From Uloborus plumipes (lineage: Eukaryota > Arthropoda > Arachnida > Araneae > Uloboridae), in NCBI GenBank assembly GCA_038373865.1, contig JAXGGA010002018.1:1-64000 (forward strand): a DNA stretch of 64,000 nt. Reading direction: 5' to 3'. Under the pieces are notes generated by a model, which was given only the letters and a program-made list of their open reading frames with translations, ran no database searches and was not told where the DNA came from. Shown piece after piece: positions 31,959 to 44,200 of this stretch (its first letter is position 1; every line of letters begins with the position of its first letter). The position numbers were made by a program, and so were the translations under genes.

Positions 31959-32577
31959 CACTCCAAAAAGTACTTACAGCTCATTATCGAAACTGTGATC
32001 TGCACAAAAATGAGTATATGTAGCTCAACCAATACTCATACATGAAGTAAAGATAAATTCAAAAGCGAGTACGTATAGTGAAGTTCATACTCATCTTTGA
32101 AATTGCTGTATACTCGAAAACGGGCACATGCAGCTCAGTAAATATTCATATTTGAAATTACGGTACACTCAGAAATGAGTACAAAGATCTCGGGTATTAC
32201 TCAGTATTGTAAGTAGTACATGCTCCAAATTGAGTACATTCAGATCGGTTTACACTCATTTTTGTAACTCGTTACATACTCACAAATGAGTACGTAACTA
32301 CTCATGTTAATACTCATTTTTGAAAATATTACTTGCTCATAAATGAACACACAACTCGTTATATACTCATTTTTGAACCCATTACATGCTCAATAACGAG
32401 TTTCTATTACTCAAAACTGAGCACATTTGCTTCACTTCCGAGTAGGTGAAAGGTTTCAAACCCGAGTACTAGTGTGTTTCAATTCTGAACACCAAGTCGT
32501 CGGAGCCATATTGAAGGGTGCATGCTGTCAAAAATGAGCATTTTTTCGTCAATTTTGAAATTGTTGTTTTAACAGTG
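31959..32577. mobile_element. Miniature element built of ACTCAT/GAGTAC repeats
   Basis: The edges are CACTCCAAAAAGTAC at 31959 and, inward from 32577 beside TA, CACTGTTAAAACAACAA. Between them, ACTCATTTTTGAA and AAATGAGTAC words alternate in both orientations at about 60-bp intervals. Related sequence starts at 23816. A Tc1/mariner-type miniature is the simplest reading. Confidence 0.6.
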
Positions 32578-32652
32578 TACATTTCCAAAAAGTGTTATGC
32601 TTCTCCGTTGGTTGCAGGTGTTCATTAAGTTGGTACATTTTTTATCATACAT

Positions 32653-32984
32653 TGTAAAAAATGAATGATGTTTTTGCAGTATGATACAGCTATTATTAAA
32701 GTAATTTTACAGTAATAAACTGTAAAACTGCTAGTTTCACAGTTTATTACTGTGCATTTTGCAGTTTTAAACTGAAACCTCTGTGCTGCCAGTATTACAC
32801 TGTTGTTTTTACAGTATAATACAGCTAATTTAATGGCAATAAACTGTAGGATTGTTAATTTTACAGTAATAAACTGTAAAAGTGCTAGTTTTACAGTTTC
32901 TTACTGCGATTTTGTAGTTTTAAAATGAAACCTCTGCTTTCAGTATTATACTGTAAAAACAACTTATTTTTTGCAGCGTAGAAT
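32653..32984. mobile_element. CACTGYAAAAAATGA family miniature element, copy 2
   Basis: The left end CATTGTAAAAAATGAATG and the right end, inward, CGCTGCAAAAAATAAG are flanked by TA on both sides. Internal TTTTACAGTAATAAACTG palindromes are shared with 18407-18716 and 34987-35357. Confidence 0.78.
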
Positions 32985-34059
32985 ACAGGAAGCAGTACCA
33001 GACACTTTCTCTCTGTTTCTAATCAATAGGAACGCATATCAATTAATACTTTTTAAGGTATATGTACACACTTGAAATCTCAAAATTCGTCCAAAATATC
33101 TTTTTTTTTTTTTTTTTTTTCTTAAAATGTTCTCCAATCTGTTAGCTTTCAAACAATACTAAGATGTAGTCAATATTTGAAATATTTCTCGAGTTACAAG
33201 GTTTTTTTTTCTGGTGTTTTCATTGCTTACAAAGTGTTTCAAAATCTTTAAACTCAATTTCTGAAACATTGCCATTTTGCCATATGCTGCATTCTTCCAA
33301 ACATAACTACACAACAGTGAATTCATCTACCTCAATTATTTTAGTACCATTGGATTCAGCATAGTTGAGCAGATGTAGTCTGCCTCAATCAGAGCTGTAA
33401 CTAGTAAAGTACATTTTTAATGGATTTTTAAAATTCAAGATTTCGTGAAAAATCTTGATTTTTTTGTCCTTCTGTAGTTAAAACTATCAGTAAAAAAATC
33501 TACTTTCTCTAGAATCTTTATTGAGGCAGACCACACGAAGAGTAATATTAGGAACATTTTTTGACGAAAATTGTGTTCCTAAACCAATTTGGTTTTAAGA
33601 TATTGTGTTTATAAAAATGTGCTAATTAGCTCAATTAATCTTAATTAGTTACTATTTATTTAAGTTTTTTTTTTTCAGATTTTTATGTCGAAAAGGTTTT
33701 AAACATACACCAGTCACCTACTGTTAAAAAATTGGATTTTAGAGTGAAAAATTAAAAAAAATGTCCAAGTGTGTACGTATACCTTAATGTCATGTACCAA
33801 ATACTATTTTTTAATTACTATAACGCGTTTCAGACAGTGAGTTAGCACTTAATCTTATACATTATTTTTCTAGCCTGTTCCACGCGTCTTCCTTATTCCC
33901 TTATCAAACTCCATGATTTATCCCTCGGTTCATAGTTTATCGAAAGGGAAATGAACGAAAAATATACCCAGTCTAACAGTTGTGCTTTTTAAATAAAAAC
34001 CCCCGCTTTTCTGGTTTTTATTTTTCATTACTTTAATGAATAGCATCGGAAAACTAAGA
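32985..34059. other. No gene seen; long poly-T at 33100-33120
   Basis: AT-rich, with a poly-T tract around 33100-33120 and no element ends or coding support. Confidence 0.5.
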
Positions 34060-34131
34060 AGCATTGGCGCGATTGGATAGAGCGTCGGGTTGGAAACGCG
34101 AGGATCGTGGGTTCGATAATATCATGGGATT
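34060..34131 (+). pseudogene. tRNA-like sequence (tRNA pseudogene or SINE head)
   Basis: TGGCGCGATTGGATAGAGC resembles a tRNA D arm with A box, followed by an anticodon-like arm TCGGG-TTGGAAA-CGCGA with one mispair, and GTGGGTTCGATAAT, a partly lost B box. The apparent anticodon GGA is not normally used in eukaryotic nuclear tRNAs, and the T stem does not close. So a decayed tRNA or the head of a tRNA-derived SINE is more likely than a gene. Confidence 0.55.
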
Positions 34132-34329
34132 TGTTGCTTTTGAATGACTTTTTTTCACCGTTTAATTTTGATCCAAATTTACAAGAATATATAATCTAAA
34201 CTCAGGGTAGAATTTTAAACCACAGTCGTACTGTTGGACGAAAGCCAGAAAAGAAAATGTTTATTTCAGCATGGTAATTTAGCAAGAATAATATTTCTTA
34301 GTGGTGCTTTTTTTGGTTGTTTCCTTAAT

Positions 34330-34800
34330 CTACACTAATAATACAAAAGTAAAGAGTTCATTTGTTTGAACGCAGTAAACTCAGAAGCTACCGCTTTGCA
34401 TTGAAAAATTCTTTTTGCGTTGAATAGTCCATTTAATCGGGAAGGCTTTAGGCTATATAACATCACCCAATATGTAAGGAGTTTTTATTATAGTTTAAAA
34501 ATAATAATTGTCGAAAAGCACGAGCGGATTAGTTTCCACTTTTCTCGAGAGTATTGTTTTGGCAACTGCGTGTAGAGGGCGCTGGCTGTAGCAGGCCGCC
34601 GCGGCAGCGAGTTTTTTGCTCTACCGAAAGAGTATAAAACTTGACACCACTTTCATTTCTAAGGTAGCATGAGCAATGCTAGCGGTTCTGCTAGTTGCTC
34701 CTTTATTGTGTTACCGTATTCGTTGCTGCTACATACATAGCGAAAAACATTATTCTGCATGAAAAATAAATTTCACCCCCAACATATTTGGTGATGGTGA
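34330..34800 (+). mobile_element. Dispersed repeat beginning CTACACTAATAATACAAAAG
   Basis: The opening CTACACTAATAATA..., TTCATTTGTTTGAACGCA and GGCTTTAGGCTATATAACATCA resembles a common arthropod dispersed repeat with Helitron-like starts. A relative starts at 63026 (CTCTACTAATAATAAAGC). No Rep/helicase coding is present, and a CTRR end was not located. It also holds a local GC-rich patch (34566-34612) and AGTATAAAAC at 34630. Confidence 0.35.
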
Positions 34801-34986
34801 TATTTAACTATCCTGAACACTTCTTGGTACCCCTAGCATTTGAGTTACATTTAAATGTGAAATAAATTTATACTTATATAGTTTCCCCAATATGCATCGG
34901 GTTTTTTATCGTTTATGCACTAAATACGTTTAAAATAAAAACATAAAAATGTGAAACATATTTCTAGGTCCGCCTGAAAATTTCTA

Positions 34987-35357
34987 CCCTGCAAAAAATA
35001 AGTTGTTTTTACAGTATTACACTGAAAGCAGAAGCTTCAGTTTAAAAGCGCAGTAATAAACTGTAAAACTAGCTATTTTACAGTTTATTACTGTAAAACT
35101 AGCAGTTTTACAGTTTATTACCATAAAATTAACTGTATTATACTTAGAAAAACAACAGTGTACTGGCAGCAGAGGTTCCAGCATAAAACTAAAATGCACA
35201 GTAATAAACTGTGAAACTAGCCATTTTAGTTTGTTACAGTAAACTAGCAATATTACAGTTCACTACTGTAAAATTAGCAATTTTCCAGTTTATTAATGTA
35301 AAACTACTGTAAAATGAGCTGTAATACACTGTTAAAACAACATTCACTTTTTACAGG
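34987..35357. mobile_element. CACTGYAAAAAATGA family miniature element, copy 3
   Basis: The left end CCCTGCAAAAAATAAGTTG and the right end, inward, CCCTGTAAAAAGTGAATG each sit beside a TA. Internal TTTTACAGTTTATTACTGTAA palindromes and GTATTACACTG blocks match copies 1 and 2. Confidence 0.82.
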
Positions 35358-35862
35358 GTAGTTTTTAACTCACTGGTTCAGCCTCATCACTGAAGTAGCG
35401 TGTTCAGTTCTATGGTGTATGATAGTGTAATAAGATCTGCAAAAGCAGTGAGTTGTAAAGAAAAACGTTCAAGCTAAGAAAGGACGGAACAGCAAAAGTT
35501 CATTTCATAAAACATCAATTTATTAATAAAATCTTTTAACATCTGAATAAGAGAATCACAGCAGTAACACACAGAAATAAACAATCAAAATTTATAACTT
35601 GTTAAAATTGCAGTTGTAGTTTTTCATCAATATCATTATTTCCACCTTTGGTAATTACGAAGCAGTTAAAGTTTTCCTTTTCTAAATTTATAAAAGGTTG
35701 CATTAATAAATACGCCGTGCATGTATATTCACAATCTGTATGCATGTATGTATATGCACATTTTATGCAAGTAATTTATACGATAAATCGTAACTTGTAA
35801 TGACAAATATTAATTTTGCAAGAATTAAATTTTTTTAACATGCAATTGCTCACTTTGCATTG

Positions 35863-36180
35863 ATGAAAACGAAACAATTTCTGATTAAAAATAGATAAAA
35901 TAAGAATACATCTACGTTTTTTTTTTTATTCTGAAACCATGCTTGCTTTAAGAATAAAACCACAGTTGAACTTGGGTTAGTACGAAATGCTAAATATTTA
36001 GCAATTTCTTTGTATTAGACCGTTAGTCATCACAACCATGGATGAGTTAGGGTCAGAAAAAATAAAAAAATATATTTCTATGCTTAGAAAAAAAATATTA
36101 CAATTATTCATTACAACCATGAATGAGTGAGGGTCGGAAAAAATAAAAAATATATATCTCTGTGCTTAGATTTTATGAAT
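35863..36180. repeat. ~317-bp direct duplication (first copy)
   Basis: GATGAAAACGAAACAATTTC, GATAAAATAAGAATACAT, TTGCTTTAAGAATAAAAC and TACGAAATGCTAAATATTTA occur in this order here and again at 36180-36340. In both copies they run into the ACAACCATGAATGAGTGAGG array. Confidence 0.85.
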
Positions 36181-36815
36181 TGATGAAAACGAAACAATTT
36201 CTAATTAATTATAGATAAAATAAGAATACATGTACGTTTTTTTGGGGTTCTGAAACCATGTTTGCTTTAAGAATAAAACTACAGTTGAATTTGGTTTAGT
36301 ACGAAATGCTAAATATTTAGCAATTTCTTTGTATTAGACCGTTATTCATCACAACCATGAGTGAGTGAGGGTCGAAAAAAATAAAAAAATATATTTCTGT
36401 GCTTAGAAAAAAAATTATTACAATTATTCATTACAGCCATGAATGAGTGAGGGTTGGAAAAAATAAAAACATATATTTCTATGCTTAGAGAAAAGTTATT
36501 ACATTTATTCATTACAACCATGAATGAGTGAGGGTCTGAAAAAAAATCTATTTCTATGCTTAGAAAAAAATTATTACAATATTTCATAACTACCATGAAT
36601 GAGTGAGGGTCAGAAAAAAATTTAAAAAATCTATATGCTTAGAAAAAAAAATGTTGCAATTATTTATTACAACCATGAATGAGTGAGGATCGGAAAAAAT
36701 AAGCAAATGTATTTCATGCTTTGAAAAAAAATTATTACAATTATTCATCACAACCATGAATGAGTGAGGGTCGAAAAAAAATATATTCCTATGCTTAGAA
36801 AAAAAAATTATAACT
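36030..36815. repeat. ~80-bp tandem repeat (CATGAATGAGTGAGGGTCGG units)
   Basis: Units near 36036, 36118, then after the 170-bp duplicated block 36356, 36438, 36520, 36595, 36674 and 36757. Each has ATTACAACCATGAATGAG, TGAGGGTCGGAAAAAATAA and ATATATTTCTATGCTTAG followed by poly-A. The interleaving of this unit with the 317-bp repeat gives a higher-order structure. Minus-strand open frames over it are not coding. Confidence 0.9.
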
Positions 36816-39800
36816 TTTTTTATAACTAATACACATATTCGAGTACAATTTCTAGCACATTTAGATAAATTTAACTTCGTAAAACTGTTTTTGGTAAAGA
36901 AATGATAATAAATGATAAATAGGAATGGAGAGACAAGATAGACTAGTTATATGTCTAACAAAACGAAATGTCTGCAGTTAAACAAGTATGAGGGTTTTTT
37001 TTTTCAATGGTATGCTTCTCGACACGTAGTGGGCTTTCTACAACCACACAAAATGGTGAATCATTTCAATTAAAAGATGAATACAGGATGCAGTAGCGAA
37101 AATTTCAAATGCAGATTTTTTTTTCATCTTAATACACGTATTATGCTTGAGATTTTCAATTTTTAATGAACCAAACTTAACTGCAAAATGCTCGTTTTAG
37201 CCGTGGTCGTATTGCGAGAGTTTAAACTATTTTTAAGTGAAAAAAAAATGAAAGAGTTTACTTTTTCGTGGCAACTCGACGGCAGCGAATGGAAGTGAGT
37301 AATTTTCGTAAAAGATTAGTGCCTAAAGCAAAATCAGCATTAGTAATACATAAGCATAAATTGGTGCAGCAGCATTTTGCAGGTTTGAGCTCTTAAGAGG
37401 ACTGAAAATTAGCTAGCATTGGTTTCAATCATATTTACGAAAGCGGAACGAGAAAACTTTCTGAATCTAACTAAATATTCAGTTCGAGAAAAACTATAAA
37501 CGCTATGAATTAGATGAACAAGTATTTGCATATCACGCAGATTTGTTATTATTAATGTCTTTTCTTAATTCATTTTTCAAAATCTAGTTAGAATATCGAC
37601 TTTAAAAAAAATAATTCCAACTCTATTTATAAAACAAACCTTCAACGGAATATTTTAAATCGTGACTTAATCTCAAGTAAACACTTTCAAAACAGTTTGT
37701 TTTTACCTCAGAAAATAACGAAGGAAACCGAAAATTTATTGCCTCATCACTGTTATTTTTTTAAGATCTGATTTTCCATCAAAAAAGAAACGGAGTTTGT
37801 TATCAAACTTAAATCATAATTTTTACCGTTTGTTGCCAAGATTCATTTTTGCTTTCATTGCTCTCATAAAAAAATCATCTGATTTTGAGACACTAAAATA
37901 TTATCATACGGAGAAAAAATATAATAAGCACCTATTTATAATCTAAAATAAAAGTTATTGATACTGACCGAGCAGAAATTATTTATCTATTAGAAAAAAT
38001 CATAAAAAACGTTTAAGTTACGTAAGGAGAGTTTCTAAGGACTAGGAAGACACTAGCTGTCACCTGAACGACATCTCAAACTGAATCTCTTATCATTGTT
38101 TTAGTCTGCATTTTATGTACAGACATACATACAAATCATGGATCTTATACATACACAGACTTACGAATACTACTGAATTAAACGAGATTTTAGAACATTA
38201 AACATTCGCGACACAAAAAGTTTTAAAAATAGCAAAAGCGTAACATGTATCTCAAATAGAAGCATAATCGAATAAAATTTAAAAGCTATGAAAAATAATA
38301 ATAATAAATTATAACAAACATTGAGCACTAAGAGTCCAATAACACTAGTTTATGAGTACGCAAAATGCTTTTTTGATTCACTCAGAAACACAATTCGAAA
38401 GGATTGAATTAAGGGGGGGGGGAATAATGGTTGTAAATAGAAGTTACTTTTGCGTCATTCAAAAATTTACTTTTGCGTCATTCAAAAATTTACTTTTGGG
38501 AGGGAGGGGGAGGGAAGGCTCAAATTATCAAAGAGTATTGCGTACTCGTGTTTTGGAGCTATTAGGAACCTCCTTACTCAATGTAAGAAAATTAAGCTAT
38601 ACGATAAAAACAACAAAGCTCCATTTTTTTTTTGTATTGAAAAACTAGCAACTTCAAAACGCCTGTATGCAATGCGTACTACATGCTGGCAATGGATACG
38701 AGTCTGGAATTTATTCTACTCACGCAAATCTTTTCGTAGTAATACAAGATGGGCCAAAACTGGAAGAATGTATTATTGCACTGTTTTGTACACTAGGTAG
38801 TGAGAGCATACAATCATACAATTGTATATTTATTAATACACTTTACAAATATACATAGTAAAACTGATTGTAAATGTCATTTAAATAGAGGGACATTTTT
38901 TTAAACTTTTTGTTTAACAGGGTTAGTTTTCTGTGCTCTCACCCTCACATTTTTTTAATCATATATAATCATAAGGCAATTGAAAATGAAAATAACTAAT
39001 ATATTAATTTAATAATGAATGTTAAATCTACTGAGCTAGTAATCAGAACTAAGGCGTAAGAGACGCAATTATTAGACTTCACCAATTATATGCAACTAAA
39101 TTTTGTTTAATTATATATATGTTTAAGGTTATCTATGTCTAACTCAGACTTCATAATGAAATTAATAATTAAATTTATTTAGTGAGATATTTTTTCAAAT
39201 GTTTTAATAAAAGAAAATTTATAATGCTTTTAAATTTCTCAGACAGGTTTTTTTCGAAAAGATGTGTTAAAATACATAGCTTTTTCTCTTAGTTCTAAAA
39301 TAAAAATGAATTCTGGCGATAAAATATATCATTATGAGCATGCTGCAGTTATAAATGAGATCATTATAATCGCAATTATTCCTTTTCTAAAAATCTTTTT
39401 CCTGAATTACTTTTTGACATATTTAGTGAAATTTGCAACTGATAAAAAAATTTCTTCAACTACTTCTACCAAAAGAAGTTCCTTTTCATTTTGACAATCG
39501 ATTGATTTCTAACATAACTTTTCATTCGATTATGCTTCTAAAATGCATACACGATGGAATCTCGCTCTGCTTCTCTGTAAAGCTAATTTTCCATACAAAA
39601 GGAAAATCAGTAACGAATTAAATAAGCATAAACTAAATCCCAATTTATAAACAAGGTACGAAAAATGGCGCAAAGTCGCAAAGAAACGTGAGTGTTTATA
39701 ATGAGGCTCACTGTTTGCGGCTAATTATGTATCCAAAATTTAAAAATCTATAATGGAAAGCTATTCACACATGAGAAGCACCTTTTTCATATTTTTCTTA

Positions 39801-41137
39801 CTCTATTTAATGCATGATTACAAAAAATACCAAGTTTACCGTATTAGCTAGAACAATCCACATTGCTCAAGTGTACTATTTAATCATACACATTTTTCAG
39901 CTTAACATGACGTTCTTGCACACTTAGTCAACTACATGTGCTTATAAACACCGAATATGTTCAGCAATTTGAATATTTTTTCATAGAATCTTCGTCAGAA
40001 AAAAAAATGTTTACTGAATCAGAGATTCCATCGCTCACATAGTCGCGCTCGAAAAAAATTCGATAGTTACATTGAACACAGAATTGATTACAAAAACAAT
40101 TTTCTTTTGTTTTTTTTTTTTCATAACAGTATTTTTAGCACATTTTCCAAAGTGAAAATGACAAAACTTTTAGCTGAAAAGGTTAATTTTCTCTGAATAG
40201 AAACAATGACAATGACATTTCGAAATCAATAACTAAAGAAAATAATAATAACAATCAATGGATCATTATTTAATTATTTACAGAATATTCGAAGGCATTT
40301 GTTGCAGTGTAACACTTCTATCTTGTAGGCATTATTTATTTACAGTATGAATTGCTAATTTTGCATCTCATTTCGAAGTTAAAAAATTTTCTCTGAAGAA
40401 CAGTCTCAATTGATCATGAATGAAACTGCTCTTAAGTTTGACTGTTGACTTGTTCATAGACTCACTTCACAGAATAACAGTAATGGCAAAGGTATAAACT
40501 GATATGAGGCATTTTTATAGTTGAATATAGACGTATTAGGTTACAGTACTTTTTCTGAAGAAATTCAATTGATACAAAATGGATTTGCATAAAATCTTTG
40601 TATTGCTGACTGCTTTTGCATTCACAAACGACACAGTGGAAGAACAAAATTTAGAAAAGGCACAGCCATCGAAGCATTTCATCTCATTTTAAATCTTGCA
40701 AGGCAAAGTGAAGAGTTATTCGCAATCGTGAGTTGACACGAAACTAGCTCGTGGGTTGTTAATATAAATCGATAAATAACTCAATGTCAACCTTGATGCT
40801 TGAAAACTTGAACCCAATACGACGAGTTATTATTATTCTTTTATAATGCCGAGTCAGAGAGAAATATTTTCTCTGAATCGGGGATACTTTCGAGTAACCC
40901 ACGGTTTTCTATAAAAGCATTTTTTTCTATCATGTAACTCGTGAGAAAAATGACTATTTAGACCCTGCCGAAATGCTTTCCGTGAATGTGTACCAAGCTT
41001 CATATAATTTTATAAGTTTAAAACGATATTGGCTTTCTTTCTTAATTCTAAGAATAAAAGACAGCTATTTTTCTCCGGATTAACTTCACCTCAAATATTT
41101 CAACTTTTCTAAAGCTAGACCAAGGAGAGATGGCGGA
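36816..41137. other. Repeat-poor AT-rich sequence; no gene supported
   Basis: A 24-bp direct repeat (CTTTTGCGTCATTCAAAAATTTA) occurs twice at 38446-38494. Other open frames here are short and look random. No transposon ends were found. Confidence 0.45.
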
Positions 41138-41139
41138 AG

Positions 41140-41252
41140 CGGAAACGAACCACTTCATTTTGACATAGGTTGGATTAGCAAGAACGCGCGACTTCACTGC
41201 TTACGCCTTCTGGCAGATCCAACCTATTTCAAAATGAAGTGGTCCGTTTCCG
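41140..41252. repeat. Inverted repeat with 35-bp arms
   Basis: Arms 41140-41174 (GGAAACGAACCACTTC... ATAGGTTGGA) and 41218-41252 (TCCAACCTAT... GTCCGTTTCC) pair with a few mismatches around a 43-bp GC-richer loop. It is probably a very small miniature element. No target-site duplication was fixed. Confidence 0.8.
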
Positions 41253-44200
41253 TTTCCTTTACAAAATAAACCTCAGGTAGTTATGTCGTGGTTTTTTCAA
41301 CTTCAATTTCACAAATATCAAGCTTTGTAACCACAAAAAATGACCTTTGTGATACATTAAATGTTATGCTGTTTTTTCATCAAATAAAGAAATCATTATT
41401 GTTTTTCGCTCCAAGAAAAGCTGAGAAAGAGTACGTTCTGATTTCAAATTTATGTAGAATATGTCCGTAGCATGTCAGTTCGTTTTTGGTCAGTTATTGA
41501 GAAAAATAAATTCGGAAATGAATCATGGCTGTGCTAGAAAAGAAATGTTAATCACAATAGAAGTAAAAAAACCACAATTAATTTAAGTTGATTTACACTT
41601 TTCTATAACATAGAAAACAGTCGTGACTAGCGTTAACATCAGAAATATATATTTATAAAAACTCTAATTCTAAAATCTTTCATTGTTTTTGAGCGCGACT
41701 ACATTTATCTACACAACACATAACACGAAATGCAGTAATGTGATTTAGTGGACTTTAATATTACATTTTTTAAAAGAAAAAAGTTTCACGCAAGAATAAC
41801 CATGCTCCTTTTTTTTCTTTCTAATAATTATAAGGAGCTAAAAAAAAGTTAAAATAATAAAACAAACCTTATTTGTTTTATTGTGCAAATGTTTTGACTT
41901 AGGAAACTGAATTATCCCTCAAAACATTGCCGAAGAATGGGGAAATATTTTCGCTTGAAGAGCAATAACGCAAAAAAAGGAGCCAGTGTCTTGCGTCAAA
42001 CCTTTCACAGCATTCATTGTGAATTTGCCAGTTTAATATAAACATTTTAGAGTCAAAAAGTCATTATTTATTCAATATAATTAGTTGATCCAAAAATATT
42101 AAAGAGGACAAACACTACTCACTCTTAATTATTTTCTAAAAGTAGAAGAGACATTGCAAAACAGTGTAAATTATGAAGCATAACTTGCATTTTCTCACTA
42201 ATTAATGTATTGCGCATTACATATCGAACGTCGAAATATGCATGAAGATATTATTCTTCAAAGAAGAAGTTATTTTATCTATGCAGAAGGACTGAAAATC
42301 TTAATTTTTTTAAACATACTGTAAGCATCTAAGTTGCGTTAAATTTTAAACACACACGTTAACAGCAATTATAGTACCATTACTAATAATACACGGTTGA
42401 CTATTAAAAGTTATTTGGCTCCTGAAGAACAATTACTAGTTGCAAGAAATTCAATAAAATAATCTATAAGAGACAAACCATACGACGATTTTGTCTGAGG
42501 AGAAAAATAAAGTACGATATTTCCAGAACAATCAGTAATAACTCATTATGATCTTAATATCTTTAGACACATCGTCTTTAATATCTCCGGAAAACAAGTA
42601 GACGAAACAGTGACGTTTTATAGGTAAAATGTCGATAATAACAAAGAAATAAATAACTTCAATCATCTAAAGTTACCAAAGAACTATGTGCGAAATGAAA
42701 GCACTCATTTCATGAGTCATGACACCAAGTACAGAATCTGAACTTGATGATGACCTCAAGAAAATATTTCTTCACTATATTTTCGTTGGCACTGTTTAGC
42801 GTGTCTCATATCATTTTTCAAGACCATCCTGTCGTAATTGGTTGAATGTAAAACGTGCAAAACGTTTTGAGTGCACTATGGTATCTGTAATATTCAACTT
42901 GAAGTGAAATAAAAAGTTATTTTTTCTAAGCACGTAATCGACGGCGTCAAAAAATGCGAACAATGTTTGCAGCCACACTTGAAATATTGTAAGAAATGAA
43001 TGTGCTCGAGAGTCAACATCAAGTGTCAGTCGAAAGATCGACATTTTTGTTTAATGTTGTTTCAATTTAAAAAGTCTAAATACTATGGATGTATAAAAAT
43101 GCAACGCTACACTTTACTCTAGGTTTATATCTTCTCTATTTCAACTTTAGACATTTTAAACTTTAGGTACCTAAAAATATCAACAACAATATATTGCATT
43201 CCGGTTTCCCTTGGGCCAATTTTTTCAAATCATTAAAAAAGCTGCCTACTTTTTATAAACATTGGTAGATATTTGCAAAGGTCGCGCAGGACACTTTAAA
43301 TGATACTTTCGTATGAAACCACTTTAGCATGGTTGGAGAGTAAAAACTGTTGAACTTGGTCCCACATTTTAGAAGTAAAATGGTTTTTCGAGTTGGATAG
43401 AGCTGCGGTAGATTTCTAGAAAATAGATATCATACAAATCGGGAATTTTCCAACTTAAAAACGACTTCCTTTCCAAGAATGGGTCATACTCTGAAGCTAT
43501 TAATTGTTCGTGTTTCTGTATTGAATTGCTTTTTTTTTACTTTAAAAATATTGACATTTCATGACAATTAAGCTTTAATACTTGAAATGTTTCTTATAGT
43601 GCTTCAACACTGGACTCGTTTAAAAACCAGTACCAAATTTGGTCTCTCAAAACAAGAAAAAACAACCAGTTTTTTTTCCTTTTTTTCTTTTTTAGAGGAG
43701 GGCATCTCTAAGGAAGTGTTTAAAAATAATTGACAATGCAAATAACTAGTTAATGTAAACTTTACTAAAAGTTAATGATGAATATTTACCACATGCAAAA
43801 AAATTTCTAGCCTTTTATGTCATAACATTTAATACTTGATCAAAGATATCTGATCAATAAATGAGATAAACTGTTTGAATAACTAAAGACATGAAGTACT
43901 ACACAATTATTGAATGCAGCTCATTAAAGCACTACTCCACAAACAGATTTTTCAAAGTTCAACCAGAGAGACAACAATTTTACACGAGAGTTCAAAGTTT
44001 GTTTTTAAGCTACCACATAAGTTCTAGATCTTCTAATTTAAAACATTTAGAAGTTATTTGGAAAATATGTAAATGTGTATGCATGCATACATACATACAT
44101 ACATACGGTAATACATGTATGTACATACATGCATAAACACACATGTATATCATATATATATATAAAACGTCCGAATGAAACCAGAAATTACTCGAGTAGT

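Noticed and set aside
34625..34660. TATA box (AGTATAAAAC) suggesting a promoter
   Set aside because: It lies in a dispersed repeat with no downstream coding exon; TATAAAA is common at this AT content.
36342..36596. Minus-strand frame with repeated HSFMVVMN.CNNFF
   Set aside because: It is the translation of the 80-bp tandem repeat.
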